Below, piece by piece: positions 8,093 through 16,254 of a stretch of 64,000 nucleotides of DNA. The notes under the pieces were generated by a model. It did no database searches and was not told the origin of the DNA. It worked only from the letters and a program-made list of their open reading frames with translations. Origin of the DNA: Heliomicrobium undosum (GTDB lineage Bacteria; Bacillota; Desulfitobacteriia; Heliobacteriales; Heliobacteriaceae). The stretch spans positions 1-64,000 of the forward strand of contig NZ_WXEY01000001.1 of the NCBI RefSeq assembly GCF_009877425.1. Reading direction: 5' to 3'. Position 1 is the stretch's first letter; each line of letters begins with the position of its first letter. The position numbers and the translations under genes are program-made.

Positions 8093-8485
8093 TCACCGGA
8101 TGACCTCGCCAATCCGCTTGTCAGAGACTTTGATATGGTTGACGATCCAACTGACCAGCAGATCGCGGACCTGGCCCAGGCGTTCCTGAGACAACCCTTT
8201 GTCAAGCAACTCCTTGTTGACGTCATAGACCATATTGATAAACCAGTTATGTTCTTCCCGGTGCTTCTTGAAATCGTCATAGCCGTTGCGGAGCATGATC
8301 AGTTCTTCTGCGCCAAAATGCTGAATCGTATACCCGATCAGGTAATTGACCGTTTCTTCGATCTTTCGGGCGTCCCGGCATTCTACCGCGTCGACAAAGG
8401 CGTTGACCCGTTCCACCAGTTTCTTGTGCTGATCGTCAATGATGCCAATTCCGATGGACAACTCGTCCGTCCACTCCACTCTCAT
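8093..8485 (-). CDS. Bacteriohemerythrin
   Basis: The 130-residue protein has the full hemerythrin ligand set: His in IDDQHKKL, an HxxxE pair in HFGAEE, an HxxxH pair in HREEHNW, and HIKVSD near the end. These bind a di-iron centre that carries O2. Single-domain bacteriohemerythrins are thought to store, deliver or sense oxygen. The start is the ATG at 8485 (MRVEW), with AAAGGAG about seven bases before it; eight upstream in-frame residues without a ribosome site are rejected. It lies 26 bases upstream of cheC and shares its promoter and terminator. This hints at a link between oxygen and chemotaxis, which is an inference. Confidence 0.92.
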   Translation of the reverse strand: MRVEWTDELSIGIGIIDDQHKKLVERVNAFVDAVECRDARKIEETVNYLIGYTIQHFGAEELIMLRNGYDDFKKHREEHNWFINMVYDVNKELLDKGLSQERLGQVRDLLVSWIVNHIKVSDKRIGEVIR

Positions 8486-8571
8486 CGGTCGACTCCTTTC
8501 CTGTTCCATTGATCAACCGGATCTGAAGTTGTAACGCCGGGCATTCTGTAGTCCTCATTCGTCGTACTGTG

Positions 8572-8580
8572 ATTATAGCA
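8572..8580 (-). promoter_or_regulatory. Extended -10 promoter of the hemerythrin-cheCD operon
   Basis: The minus strand reads TGC followed by TATAAT, about 85 bases before the hemerythrin ATG. No good -35 hexamer is visible at 16-18 bases. Confidence 0.55.
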
Positions 8581-8686
8581 TACTTTAGATTTGGTTCTGT
8601 ATCACCTGTTTCAGATCCGGTGAGACAAGCCTGCAAAACGAATGATCTGTTGATGACTGGCTCTGATGAGAAAGGCTTTTCATTAA

Positions 8687-8716
8687 AAAAAGCGATGCCG
8701 CAAAGGCTCGCTTTTT
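8687..8716 (-). terminator. Terminator of the menaquinone-tatC operon
   Basis: AAAAAGCGA pairs with TCGCTTTTT, giving a T-run in both directions. It sits 30 bases downstream of the tatC stop and ends the long minus-strand operon. Confidence 0.8.
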
Positions 8717-8748
8717 TATTCATGTTCCAAGCATTTTCCCTGTTCTCG

Positions 8749-9522
8749 TTACGGCACATCGCGCCTGAGGGCGCCTTCCCCTGCGGCATCGGCCTCCGCG
8801 GTTTTCTTCGGCCGGATCCAGCGGGCGATCCAGATGCTGATCTCGTAGAGCAGGTACATGGGCGCCGCCATGAGGGTCTGTGAGATCACGTCTGGCGTCG
8901 GCGTGAAGATGGCGGCAACGACGAACATGATCAAAATAGCGTACCGGCGGTATTTGGCCAGGAAATGGTGATCGACGATACCGAGGCGGACGAGGAACAT
9001 GATCACCAGGGGCATCTGAAAGACAAGGCCAAAAGGGAGAATGAACCAGAGCGCAAAGGAGAGGTACTCACTGATGGAGATCATGGGCGTGAAGTCGCCA
9101 AAGGTGATCAGGAAGGTCACTCCGATCGGGTAGACCGTGTAAAAGGCGAAGACGACGCCGGACACCAGCAGCAGGACCGAGATGGGCAGGATGATGTAGA
9201 CCCACTTGCGCTCATGGGGATAGAGCGCCGGCATGACGAAAGACCAGATCTTCCATAAGATGACGGGCGAGGCGAGGATCAGCCCCGCAAAAAAAGACAC
9301 TTTGACGGAAGCAAAAAAACCTTCCGCCGGCCGGACGATGACAGGCTTGATCCCCAGATCGCCCATCGGTTTCGTCAGCAAGGCGATCAGTTCTTGGTTC
9401 CAGTTGTAGGCGACAGCCGTGCCCGCTACTGCGGCCACCAATGCCCAGATCAGCACCGTCCGCAATTCTTCCAGGTGATCCGTCAAAGGCATGGTTTTTT
9501 CTTCGTGATTGGATTCCGTCAT
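8749..9522 (-). CDS. tatC: Twin-arginine translocase subunit TatC
   Basis: The 257-residue protein shows the TatC pattern: an amphipathic start with HLEELR, six membrane helices, and the FTPTPD segment between helices 5 and 6. TatC recognises twin-arginine signal peptides and exports folded proteins. No tatA or tatB is adjacent. It is the last gene of the menaquinone operon, 16 bases after mqnC, with a GGAGG site about ten bases before the ATG. One likely substrate is the Tat-signal protein starting at 31249. The charged C-terminal tail after the last helix is not conserved. Confidence 0.95.
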   Translation of the reverse strand: MTESNHEEKTMPLTDHLEELRTVLIWALVAAVAGTAVAYNWNQELIALLTKPMGDLGIKPVIVRPAEGFFASVKVSFFAGLILASPVILWKIWSFVMPALYPHERKWVYIILPISVLLLVSGVVFAFYTVYPIGVTFLITFGDFTPMISISEYLSFALWFILPFGLVFQMPLVIMFLVRLGIVDHHFLAKYRRYAILIMFVVAAIFTPTPDVISQTLMAAPMYLLYEISIWIARWIRPKKTAEADAAGEGALRRDVP

Positions 9523-9538
9523 GGGGCCGGTCGCCTCC

Positions 9539-10708
9539 TCAGAACTCCCGGAGAATCCGGTACAGGGTATCGCGCTGGGCCGGACGCTTGCCTGCGTCGC
9601 CGATAGCCCGCACGATCTCGTCCATCGGGACGCGGTGCTTTACGCCGGCGGCCCGGACGACATTTTCTTCCAGCATGGTGCCGCCGAAGTCGTTGGCGCC
9701 GAAGGCCAGGGCCACCTGGCCCATCTTGGCGCCCTGGGTGACCCAGGAGGCCTGGATGTTGGGAACATTATCGAGCATCAGGCGAGAAAGGGCAAGAGTT
9801 TTTAGATATTCGACACCCGTCGTGCCTGTTCCTCCCAAATCGGTATAATCTGGCTGATAACTCCAGGGAATGAAGGCGGTAAAGCCGCCTGTCTCGTCCT
9901 GAGCCTCCCGCACCCGGATCATGTGCCTGACCCGCTCTTCGGGGGTTTCCACGGAGCCGTACATCATGGTGGCTGTGGTGCGCAAACCGAGGCGATGGGC
10001 CGCCTGCATCACGTCCATCCAGCGCCGCCAGCCGATCTTACGCGGGCTGATCGCCTGGCGCACCCGGTCATCGAGGATCTCGGCCCCGCCGCCCGGTATC
10101 GAGTCGAGGCCGGCGGCGCGGAGCCGGCCGATGACCGCCTCCAGGGAAAGGCCCTCTTTTTCGGCCAGAAAGACGATCTCCGGCGGTGAAAAGGAGTGGA
10201 TGTGGATAGGAAAGCGGGCCTTGATCGCCCGCAGGAGGTCCTCAAACCAAGCCAGTCCCAAGTCGGGATGGATGCCGCCCTGCATCAGGATCTGGGTGCC
10301 GCCGACAGCGACGGTCTCTTCGATCTTCTGAAATATCGCTTCTTGAGAAAGGACATAGCCCTCCGGGTGGCCCGGCGAACGGTAGAAGGCGCAGAAACGG
10401 CAACCGGTGACACAGATGTTGGTGTAGTTGATGTTGCGGTCAATGACGAAGGTCACCCGGCCGTCGGGGTGCAACCGTTCGCTCACCTCCCGAGCGACGG
10501 CGCCCAGCGGAAGCAGGTCGGCCTCTGTCAAGAGGATAACACCCTCCTCCAGGCTGAGCCGTTCGCCGCGACGGGCCTTTTGCAGGATACTCCGCCAGTC
10601 CAAACCCTTTGCAACGTCGCTTGTCGAGAGATTTTCCCGCATGAAGGAATCTCCTTGCGCGCCGGAGTTTTCCTGCGTCAAGGCATCCCCTTTTTCTTTA
10701 TCCTTCAT
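9539..10708 (-). CDS. mqnC: Cyclic dehypoxanthinyl futalosine synthase MqnC
   Basis: This 389-residue radical SAM enzyme has its cluster motif at CVTGCRFCAFY near residue 105. MqnC cyclises dehypoxanthine futalosine in the alternative menaquinone pathway. The motif NINYTNICVTGC and the SIPGGGAEIL segment are shared with MqnE, but the sequence follows MqnC rather than MqnE (for example HSFSPPEI). The first ~35 residues are extra and poorly conserved; GGGG five bases before the ATG still supports this start. The gene overlaps the end of mqnA by 11 bases, indicating coupling. Confidence 0.93.
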   Translation of the reverse strand: MKDKEKGDALTQENSGAQGDSFMRENLSTSDVAKGLDWRSILQKARRGERLSLEEGVILLTEADLLPLGAVAREVSERLHPDGRVTFVIDRNINYTNICVTGCRFCAFYRSPGHPEGYVLSQEAIFQKIEETVAVGGTQILMQGGIHPDLGLAWFEDLLRAIKARFPIHIHSFSPPEIVFLAEKEGLSLEAVIGRLRAAGLDSIPGGGAEILDDRVRQAISPRKIGWRRWMDVMQAAHRLGLRTTATMMYGSVETPEERVRHMIRVREAQDETGGFTAFIPWSYQPDYTDLGGTGTTGVEYLKTLALSRLMLDNVPNIQASWVTQGAKMGQVALAFGANDFGGTMLEENVVRAAGVKHRVPMDEIVRAIGDAGKRPAQRDTLYRILREF

Positions 10709-11552
10709 CTTGACCCCACACCTTCAACTTCACCGGCGCCGGCAGGACGCCGACCTTCGCCGCTTCGGCAAAAAAGGTCTCCGCCGCGTGCTGGTAGAGG
10801 TTGTCCAGATCGTAGCGGATCGTCCGGAAGTAGTCCAGCAGCAATTCCTCAGGGAACTCGTATCGCCGCCGCGCCTCGACGAGCACCTCCTGCGGGTTTT
10901 TGTCAGACCAGGTCCGAGCCTGGCGGAAAGCCTCAGCCACCCGGTCGATCTCGCCAGCCTGACGCTTGACGTAGTCGTGGCGAATGGCCCAGAGGGCGTA
11001 GACCATGGGGAGGCCCGTCATCTCTTTCCAGACGAGACCCAGGTCGATTACGTCATGAAGCCCCAACCCGCCAAGGCCGCCCTGCCGCAACGCCTCCGCC
11101 GCCTGCAGCGCGTCGTCGCCGATGAGCAGGGCTGCCGGATGCTCGGCCAGCATGGCAGCCAGATCAGGCGATTGCGGCGCCAGGGCGCAACGGATGCCGT
11201 AATGGCGCTCCAGGAGGATTTTCAGGAGCGCCACCGAGGTGGCCGACGAGGTGGTCACGGCCAGCGTCTCTCCGCGCAGTTCCCGGACAGGCCGGCGCGT
11301 AAATAGGAGGATGGAAGCGACCCGCCCATCGGCGCTGATCGACACGTCGGGCAGCACCCAGCCGGCCTGGGGTTGCCCGGCGTAAGCGATGGAGGAGATG
11401 GGCGTGATGTCCAGTTCGCCTGATAAGAATTTCTCATTCAAAAGGGCCGGAACGCCGCGGACGAACTCGGCCGTTAAGGGGACGGCGCCTGATTCAAAGG
11501 CGTAGTAGATGGGCAGCACATTCAAGTAGTCAACGCGTCCCAAACGAATCAT
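10698..11552 (-). CDS. mqnA: Chorismate dehydratase MqnA
   Basis: The 284-residue protein begins MIRLGRVDYLNVLPIYYAF, a typical MqnA start, and keeps the substrate-binding-protein-like fold with ITPISSIAYA and the TSSATSVALLKILLE stretch. MqnA converts chorismate to 3-enolpyruvylbenzoate, the first committed step of the futalosine route. Chorismate is also the branch point for the trp and tyr/phe genes elsewhere in the window. It lies two bases after mqnE and overlaps mqnC. Confidence 0.93.
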   Translation of the reverse strand: MIRLGRVDYLNVLPIYYAFESGAVPLTAEFVRGVPALLNEKFLSGELDITPISSIAYAGQPQAGWVLPDVSISADGRVASILLFTRRPVRELRGETLAVTTSSATSVALLKILLERHYGIRCALAPQSPDLAAMLAEHPAALLIGDDALQAAEALRQGGLGGLGLHDVIDLGLVWKEMTGLPMVYALWAIRHDYVKRQAGEIDRVAEAFRQARTWSDKNPQEVLVEARRRYEFPEELLLDYFRTIRYDLDNLYQHAAETFFAEAAKVGVLPAPVKLKVWGQDEG

Positions 11553-11554
11553 CG

Positions 11555-12724
11555 TTAAAACTCCCTGCGCACGACGTTGTAGAGGGTGTCCCGTTCGAGG
11601 GGAACCCGTCCCGCGGCGCGGATCATGGCGACCAGTTCGCGGCGGGTCATGACCATGCCCGATTCGGCGCCGGCGGCGTGGGTGATCTTTTCCTCCACCA
11701 CGGTGCCGTCGATGTCATCAACGCCGAAGGCGAGGGACACCTGGGCGAGCTTCGGCCCAACCATGATCCAGAAGGCCTTGATATGGTCGAAGTTGTCGAG
11801 CATCAGCCGCGCTACGGCGAGGACCTTCAGGTCGTCATAGCCGGTCGTGCGGGAGATGCCCATGTTCTCCAGTTCCGTATTCTTCGGATGAAAAGCGAGC
11901 GGAATGAAGGCCAGAAAGCCACCTGTCTTGTCCTGTTGCTCCCGCAGGCGGATCAGGTGGTCGACCCGCTCCTCCAACGTTTCGATATGGCCGTAGAGCA
12001 TGGTTGCGTTCGTCTTCATGCCCAACCTGTGGGCCTCGCCGTGCACCTCCAGCCAGCGGTCGCCGGGGATTTTCTTCGCGCAGATCTTCTCACGGACGCG
12101 GGGGCTGAAGACCTCGGCGCCGCCGCCCGGCAAGGAGTCCAAGCCGGCCTCCCGGAGGATCTCCAGCACCTCCCGCACCGGTTTGCCTATCTGCTCGGCG
12201 AAGAAATCGATCTCGACGGCCGTAAAAGCCTGAATAATCGTATCAGGCATGATCGCCTTGACCCGCCGGAGCATGTCCACCTGGAACTGGAAGGGGATGT
12301 CGGGATCGAGGCCGCCGACGATATGGATCTCCGAGGGCTTGGCCGCCAGGGACTCGCGGACCTTCTCCTCGATCGTCTCCAGGTCCATTAGGTAGGCCCG
12401 CTCGGTGCCCTTGTCGACGCCGAAGGCGCAGAGCTTGCAGCGGTTGACACAGACATTGGTCGGGTTGATGTGGCGGTTGTTGATAAAGTAGACATTGTCG
12501 CCGTTCTTGCGTCGGCGGACCAGGTCGGCCAGGTAGCCGATGGCAAGCAGGTCGTTCGACTCAAAGAGGCGCAAGCCCTCTTCCTTGGACAGGCGTTCCC
12601 CCGCCTGCACCTTGGGAATCAGATCGGCCAGCGGGCTGTGGGAAAAGAAATCTTCCAACTGTATCACCCCGTTCAAGTATTCGCGGGCAAGGCCTGGCGG
12701 GAACGGTTCGTCATTGCCGGTCAT
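11555..12724 (-). CDS. mqnE: Aminofutalosine synthase MqnE
   Basis: This 389-residue radical SAM enzyme carries CVNRCKLCAFG near residue 100, after NNRHINPTNVC. It includes the family segments IHIVGGLDPDIPF and SLPGGGAEVFSPRV. MqnE joins 3-enolpyruvylbenzoate to S-adenosylmethionine to form aminofutalosine, linking MqnA to MqnC. Its ribosome site is weak, so the first ~20 residues may be overextended. It is 28 bases downstream of the UbiA-type prenyltransferase gene. It is similar in sequence to the neighbouring mqnC, an ancient duplication typical of the pathway. Confidence 0.93.
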   Translation of the reverse strand: MTGNDEPFPPGLAREYLNGVIQLEDFFSHSPLADLIPKVQAGERLSKEEGLRLFESNDLLAIGYLADLVRRRKNGDNVYFINNRHINPTNVCVNRCKLCAFGVDKGTERAYLMDLETIEEKVRESLAAKPSEIHIVGGLDPDIPFQFQVDMLRRVKAIMPDTIIQAFTAVEIDFFAEQIGKPVREVLEILREAGLDSLPGGGAEVFSPRVREKICAKKIPGDRWLEVHGEAHRLGMKTNATMLYGHIETLEERVDHLIRLREQQDKTGGFLAFIPLAFHPKNTELENMGISRTTGYDDLKVLAVARLMLDNFDHIKAFWIMVGPKLAQVSLAFGVDDIDGTVVEEKITHAAGAESGMVMTRRELVAMIRAAGRVPLERDTLYNVVRREF

Positions 12725-12752
12725 CGATCAAGAGTGGAGAAACCTTGTCCGT

Positions 12753-13622
12753 CTAAAAAAAGATGTCCAATAAGGTAAAGAGAAACATGGTCATGCTGAT
12801 GTAGCCGTTCATGGCGAAAAAGGCGGCGTCAAGACGGCTCAGGTCATTGGGGGACACCAGGGTATGTTCGTAGACCAGCAGCCCGGCCGATATGGCTACA
12901 CCGACGTAGTAGAAGGTCCCTAAGCCAAGCATGAGGCCGACGGCCACTAGCAACGCCGGCGCCAGGACATGGAGCAGCCGAGAAATCATCAGCCCCCGGG
13001 CGATCCCGAAGCGCGCCGGAATCGAATGAAGCCCCTGGGCGCGGTCAAAGTCAGCGTCCTGGCAGGAATAAATGACATCAAAACCAGCCGACCAGAAAAG
13101 GACAGCGAAAGACAGCACGACGACCGGCGGGTCAACGGCTGCGTTGACGCCGATCCAAGCGCCCATGGGCGCGGCCCCCAGGGCCAGGCCGAGCACGAAG
13201 TGACAGGCCCAGGTGAACCGTTTCGTATAGGAGTAGAGGACGAGCACAAAAACGGCCAGCGGCGACAACAGCAAGGCCGTAGAGTTGAGCATGGCCGCCG
13301 AAAACAGCAACAGAGCGAAACTGAGTGCCGCATAGATCCAGGCTTCTCCGACGCCGATGATCCCACGGGCCATGGCCCGGGTGGCGGTGCGCGGGTTTTT
13401 CCGGTCGATGTGGCGGTCAATCAGTCGGTTCAAAGTCATGGCCGCTGTCCGCGCCCCCACCATGGCCATGGTGATCCAGAAGAGGACCGGCCAGTCAGGG
13501 ACGCGGATCTGGGCCAATAGCGCGCCCATGTAGGCGAAGGGCAGCGCGAAGATGGTGTGTTCAAACTTGATCATTTCCAGGAACGTGCCGACCCGTCCCA
13601 GTGCGCTTGTTGAATTCGACAA
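12753..13622 (-). CDS. mqnP: UbiA-family prenyltransferase (menaquinone type, MqnP)
   Basis: The 289-residue membrane protein has about eight hydrophobic helices and both Asp-rich motifs of UbiA prenyltransferases, NRLIDRHIDRKN near residue 65 and YSCQDADFD near residue 185. These bind Mg2+ and the polyprenyl diphosphate. In futalosine-pathway bacteria this homologue attaches the isoprenoid tail to the naphthoate intermediate. Placement between the UbiD decarboxylase and mqnE supports that role. Alternative annotation as 4-hydroxybenzoate polyprenyltransferase reflects family similarity only. Confidence 0.9.
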   Translation of the reverse strand: MSNSTSALGRVGTFLEMIKFEHTIFALPFAYMGALLAQIRVPDWPVLFWITMAMVGARTAAMTLNRLIDRHIDRKNPRTATRAMARGIIGVGEAWIYAALSFALLLFSAAMLNSTALLLSPLAVFVLVLYSYTKRFTWACHFVLGLALGAAPMGAWIGVNAAVDPPVVVLSFAVLFWSAGFDVIYSCQDADFDRAQGLHSIPARFGIARGLMISRLLHVLAPALLVAVGLMLGLGTFYYVGVAISAGLLVYEHTLVSPNDLSRLDAAFFAMNGYISMTMFLFTLLDIFF

Positions 13623-13728
13623 GTTGTCACCCTCCCGAGAGGAAGCGGCGCGATCATTCCTACGCCGGTTTTACGCCGATGCGCCGGTTTGAGCGCGATG
13701 ATGCTGTTTCTGCATGATTACTGCCTGA

Positions 13729-15177
13729 TTAATCGAGTCCGTATTCCTTCCATCGTCGCGCCACCCGCTCACGCACCTCCGGCGACATGACCATCACCTC
13801 AGGCCACTCGCGGTTGTGCCCTTCCGACTTCCACTTGCGGGTGCCGTCGATGCCCATCTTGGAGCCGTAGTGGGGCAGCGGGGCGGCATGGTCGAGAGCG
13901 TCGACAGGTCCGTCGACGAACATGATGTCCCGGCGCGGGTCGATGTTGTTAAAGAGCCGCCACCAGACCTCGCTCATGTCCTGGACGTTCACATCCTCGT
14001 CGACGACGACAATCGTCTTGGCAAACATCATCTGGCCCATGCCCCAGAGGGAGCACATGACCTTGCGGGCATGGCCGGGGTATTTCTTTTTGATGGAGAC
14101 GACGACCAGGTTGTGAAAGCCGCCCTCCCAGGGAAGGTTCATATCCACCACTTCCGGCAGGACCAGCTTCATCAGCGGCAGGAAGATGCGCTCTGTCGCC
14201 TTGCCCAGGTAGCTGTCCTCCATGGGCGGCCGGCCCACCACTGTCGCCGGGTAAATCGGGTTTTTGCGGTGGGTGACACAGGTGACATGGAAGACAGGGT
14301 AGTCATCGGCCAGCGAGTAGTAGCCCGTATGGTCGCCGAAGGGGCCTTCCCAGCGCAGTTCGTCCGGGTCGACATAGCCTTCCAGGACGATCTCGGCATG
14401 AGCCGGCACCTCGACGTCGATAGTCTCACACTTGACCATCTCGACAGGGCTCTTGCGCAAAAAGCCGGCCAGCAGCATCTCATCGATCCCCGGCGGCAGC
14501 GGCGCCGTCGCTGAATAGGAAAGGACCGGGTCGCCGCCGAGGGCGACGGCCACCTCCATCCGCTTCGACTTGCCTTTGGCGTCGGCCATGTGCTGGGCGC
14601 CCTGCTTGTGCAGGTGCCAGTGCATGCCCGTCGTGTTGCGATCATAGACCTGCATGCGGTACATGCCCACGTTGCGCTTGCCGGTAACGGGGTCTTTCGT
14701 AAAGACCATGGGCAGCGTGATAAAGGGGCCGCCATCGTCAGGCCAGGTCGTCAACACGGGGATCTTCGTCAGGTCTGGGTCGTGGTCGATGACCTCTTTC
14801 ACCGGGCCGGTGCGCACCGTCTTCGGCAAAAAGTTGCCGATCTGGGCCAACTTCGGCAGGGCCTTCAACTTGTCGAAGAAGGAAGAGGCCGACACGTCTG
14901 GAACCTGCAAAAAGCTCATGATCTCGTCGCCGATCTCGTCGAGGTTGTTGACGCCCATGGCCAGGTGCAACCGCTCATAAGAACCGAGGGTGTTCGTCAG
15001 GACGGGCATGTCCGATCCCTTCACGTTTTCAAAAAGCAGGGCCGGACCGCCCTGTTTGCCCACCCGGTCGGTGATCTCCGATATCTCCAGGTAGGGATCG
15101 ACTTCAGCCGTGATCCGCTTCAGCCAGCCCCGTTTCTCCAGTTCATCGATAAACTCACGGATGTCGCGAAAAGCCAA
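13729..15177 (-). CDS. mqnL: UbiD-family decarboxylase (menaquinone type, MqnL)
   Basis: The 482-residue product is a UbiD-type decarboxylase that uses prenylated FMN, seen in the TTWPDDGGPFITLPMVFT and EGPFGDHTGYYSLADDYP blocks. It should decarboxylate the prenylated naphthoate in the late menaquinone pathway. The start is a TTG at 15177, giving MAFRDIREFI, with AGGAGG nine bases upstream. An ATG at 15182 is out of frame, and a farther TTG lies inside the ribosome site. The flavin prenyltransferase (UbiX/MqnM) needed to make its cofactor is not in the window. Confidence 0.9.
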   Translation of the reverse strand: MAFRDIREFIDELEKRGWLKRITAEVDPYLEISEITDRVGKQGGPALLFENVKGSDMPVLTNTLGSYERLHLAMGVNNLDEIGDEIMSFLQVPDVSASSFFDKLKALPKLAQIGNFLPKTVRTGPVKEVIDHDPDLTKIPVLTTWPDDGGPFITLPMVFTKDPVTGKRNVGMYRMQVYDRNTTGMHWHLHKQGAQHMADAKGKSKRMEVAVALGGDPVLSYSATAPLPPGIDEMLLAGFLRKSPVEMVKCETIDVEVPAHAEIVLEGYVDPDELRWEGPFGDHTGYYSLADDYPVFHVTCVTHRKNPIYPATVVGRPPMEDSYLGKATERIFLPLMKLVLPEVVDMNLPWEGGFHNLVVVSIKKKYPGHARKVMCSLWGMGQMMFAKTIVVVDEDVNVQDMSEVWWRLFNNIDPRRDIMFVDGPVDALDHAAPLPHYGSKMGIDGTRKWKSEGHNREWPEVMVMSPEVRERVARRWKEYGLD

Positions 15178-15348
15178 GACATGATTCCTCCTCAATTTTT
15201 GCTTTTCTGCCGTTCGTCTTCCCGCAGGTCTGCGCCCCTTATGTTCATTTCCCCGTATGTTAGCTTCCCCCGTTTTTTCCGGCAGACAACGAAAAACGGA
15301 GAAATCGCCCTCAGAAACGGCAGGACGACTCTCCGGCGCAGGTGGGGG

Positions 15349-16089
15349 TCAATGGGTTGCGGTATCCGGTTTGAAACCGACATGAATGGCGGCGACACCG
15401 CCAAAGAGGTTATGATAGCGGACCTTTGTCAGGCCGGCCTCCCGGAAAACGGCGCTCAATTCCTCCTGAGGCAGGAAAGCCTGGGCCGACCGGGCCAGCC
15501 AGGCATAGGGACCCTGCTGCCCCACTGACAAGCGGTCGATGACTGGGACCAGCCTGTCCACATAAAAGCCGTGAAGCGGTTTCATCGGCCACGATTGCGG
15601 CTTCGACGTTTCCAACGAAACGACGGTGCCCCCTGGTTTGACTACCCGCGTCATCTCCCGCAAGACCTGGCGAAAGTCGGGCACATTGCGTAGACCGAAG
15701 CCAATTGTGGCCGTGTCGAAGCGGTTGTCCGGAAAAGGCAGTTCCATGGCGTTTCCCTGGATAAACTCAATCTGCCTGGCGAGCTTCCCTTCCCGCTGCT
15801 TCTCCTGGGCCACGGCCAGCATGTCGGCGTTGAAATCGAGGCCAACAACAGACCCCCGCGCGCCGACCCGCTCCGCGAGCGCCTGGGCCAACTCCCCGGT
15901 GCCGCAGCAGACATCGAGGCCGGCGCCGCCGACGGGAAGCTGGGAAAGCGATGCCGCTTTACGCCGCCAGCGGGTATCCGAATTGAAGGTCATCACCTGG
16001 TTCATCAGATCGTAACGGGCGGCGATAGCGGAAAAGGTGGATTGGATAAACCGCTCCTTCTCTTCCGCAGACCGGAACTCCTCCGCCAT
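15349..16089 (-). CDS. menG: Demethylmenaquinone methyltransferase MenG/UbiE
   Basis: The 246-residue protein has the SAM-binding motif LDVCCGTGELA and the UbiE/MenG signatures YDLMNQVMTFNSDTRWRR and GLRNVPDFRQVLREM. It methylates demethylmenaquinone in the last step. It has its own candidate promoter at 16145-16173, and a terminator-like hairpin separates it from the polyprenyl synthase homologue upstream. The usual Bacillus arrangement hepS-menG-hepT is echoed here, because a HepT-like gene is adjacent. Confidence 0.94.
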   Translation of the reverse strand: MAEEFRSAEEKERFIQSTFSAIAARYDLMNQVMTFNSDTRWRRKAASLSQLPVGGAGLDVCCGTGELAQALAERVGARGSVVGLDFNADMLAVAQEKQREGKLARQIEFIQGNAMELPFPDNRFDTATIGFGLRNVPDFRQVLREMTRVVKPGGTVVSLETSKPQSWPMKPLHGFYVDRLVPVIDRLSVGQQGPYAWLARSAQAFLPQEELSAVFREAGLTKVRYHNLFGGVAAIHVGFKPDTATH

Positions 16090-16144
16090 TATGTCAACAC
16101 ACGCCTTCCTTTTGCTGTGTTCTTTAGCTTGCGCTTCCTCCGCT

Positions 16145-16173
16145 ATTTTATATTACCGGAGACGCATCTTCAA
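16145..16173 (-). promoter_or_regulatory. Candidate promoter of menG and the menaquinone genes
   Basis: The minus strand reads TTGAAG, 17 bases, TAAAAT, about 55 bases before menG. It follows the hairpin at 16211-16235, so the menaquinone genes can be expressed apart from the gene upstream. Confidence 0.55.
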
Positions 16174-16210
16174 CGAAATAATCGCTTGCGGCTTCGGTGC
16201 GCACGTCGAA

Positions 16211-16235
16211 AAGCCGCCGGACAATCCGGCGGCTT
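16211..16235 (-). terminator. Hairpin terminator after the polyprenyl synthase homologue
   Basis: A perfect 11-bp G/C-rich stem (AAGCCGCCGGA with its complement) is followed on the minus strand by only TTTTCG. It may terminate partially. Confidence 0.6.
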
Positions 16236-16254
16236 CATCGAGTCGTTCGTTTCT

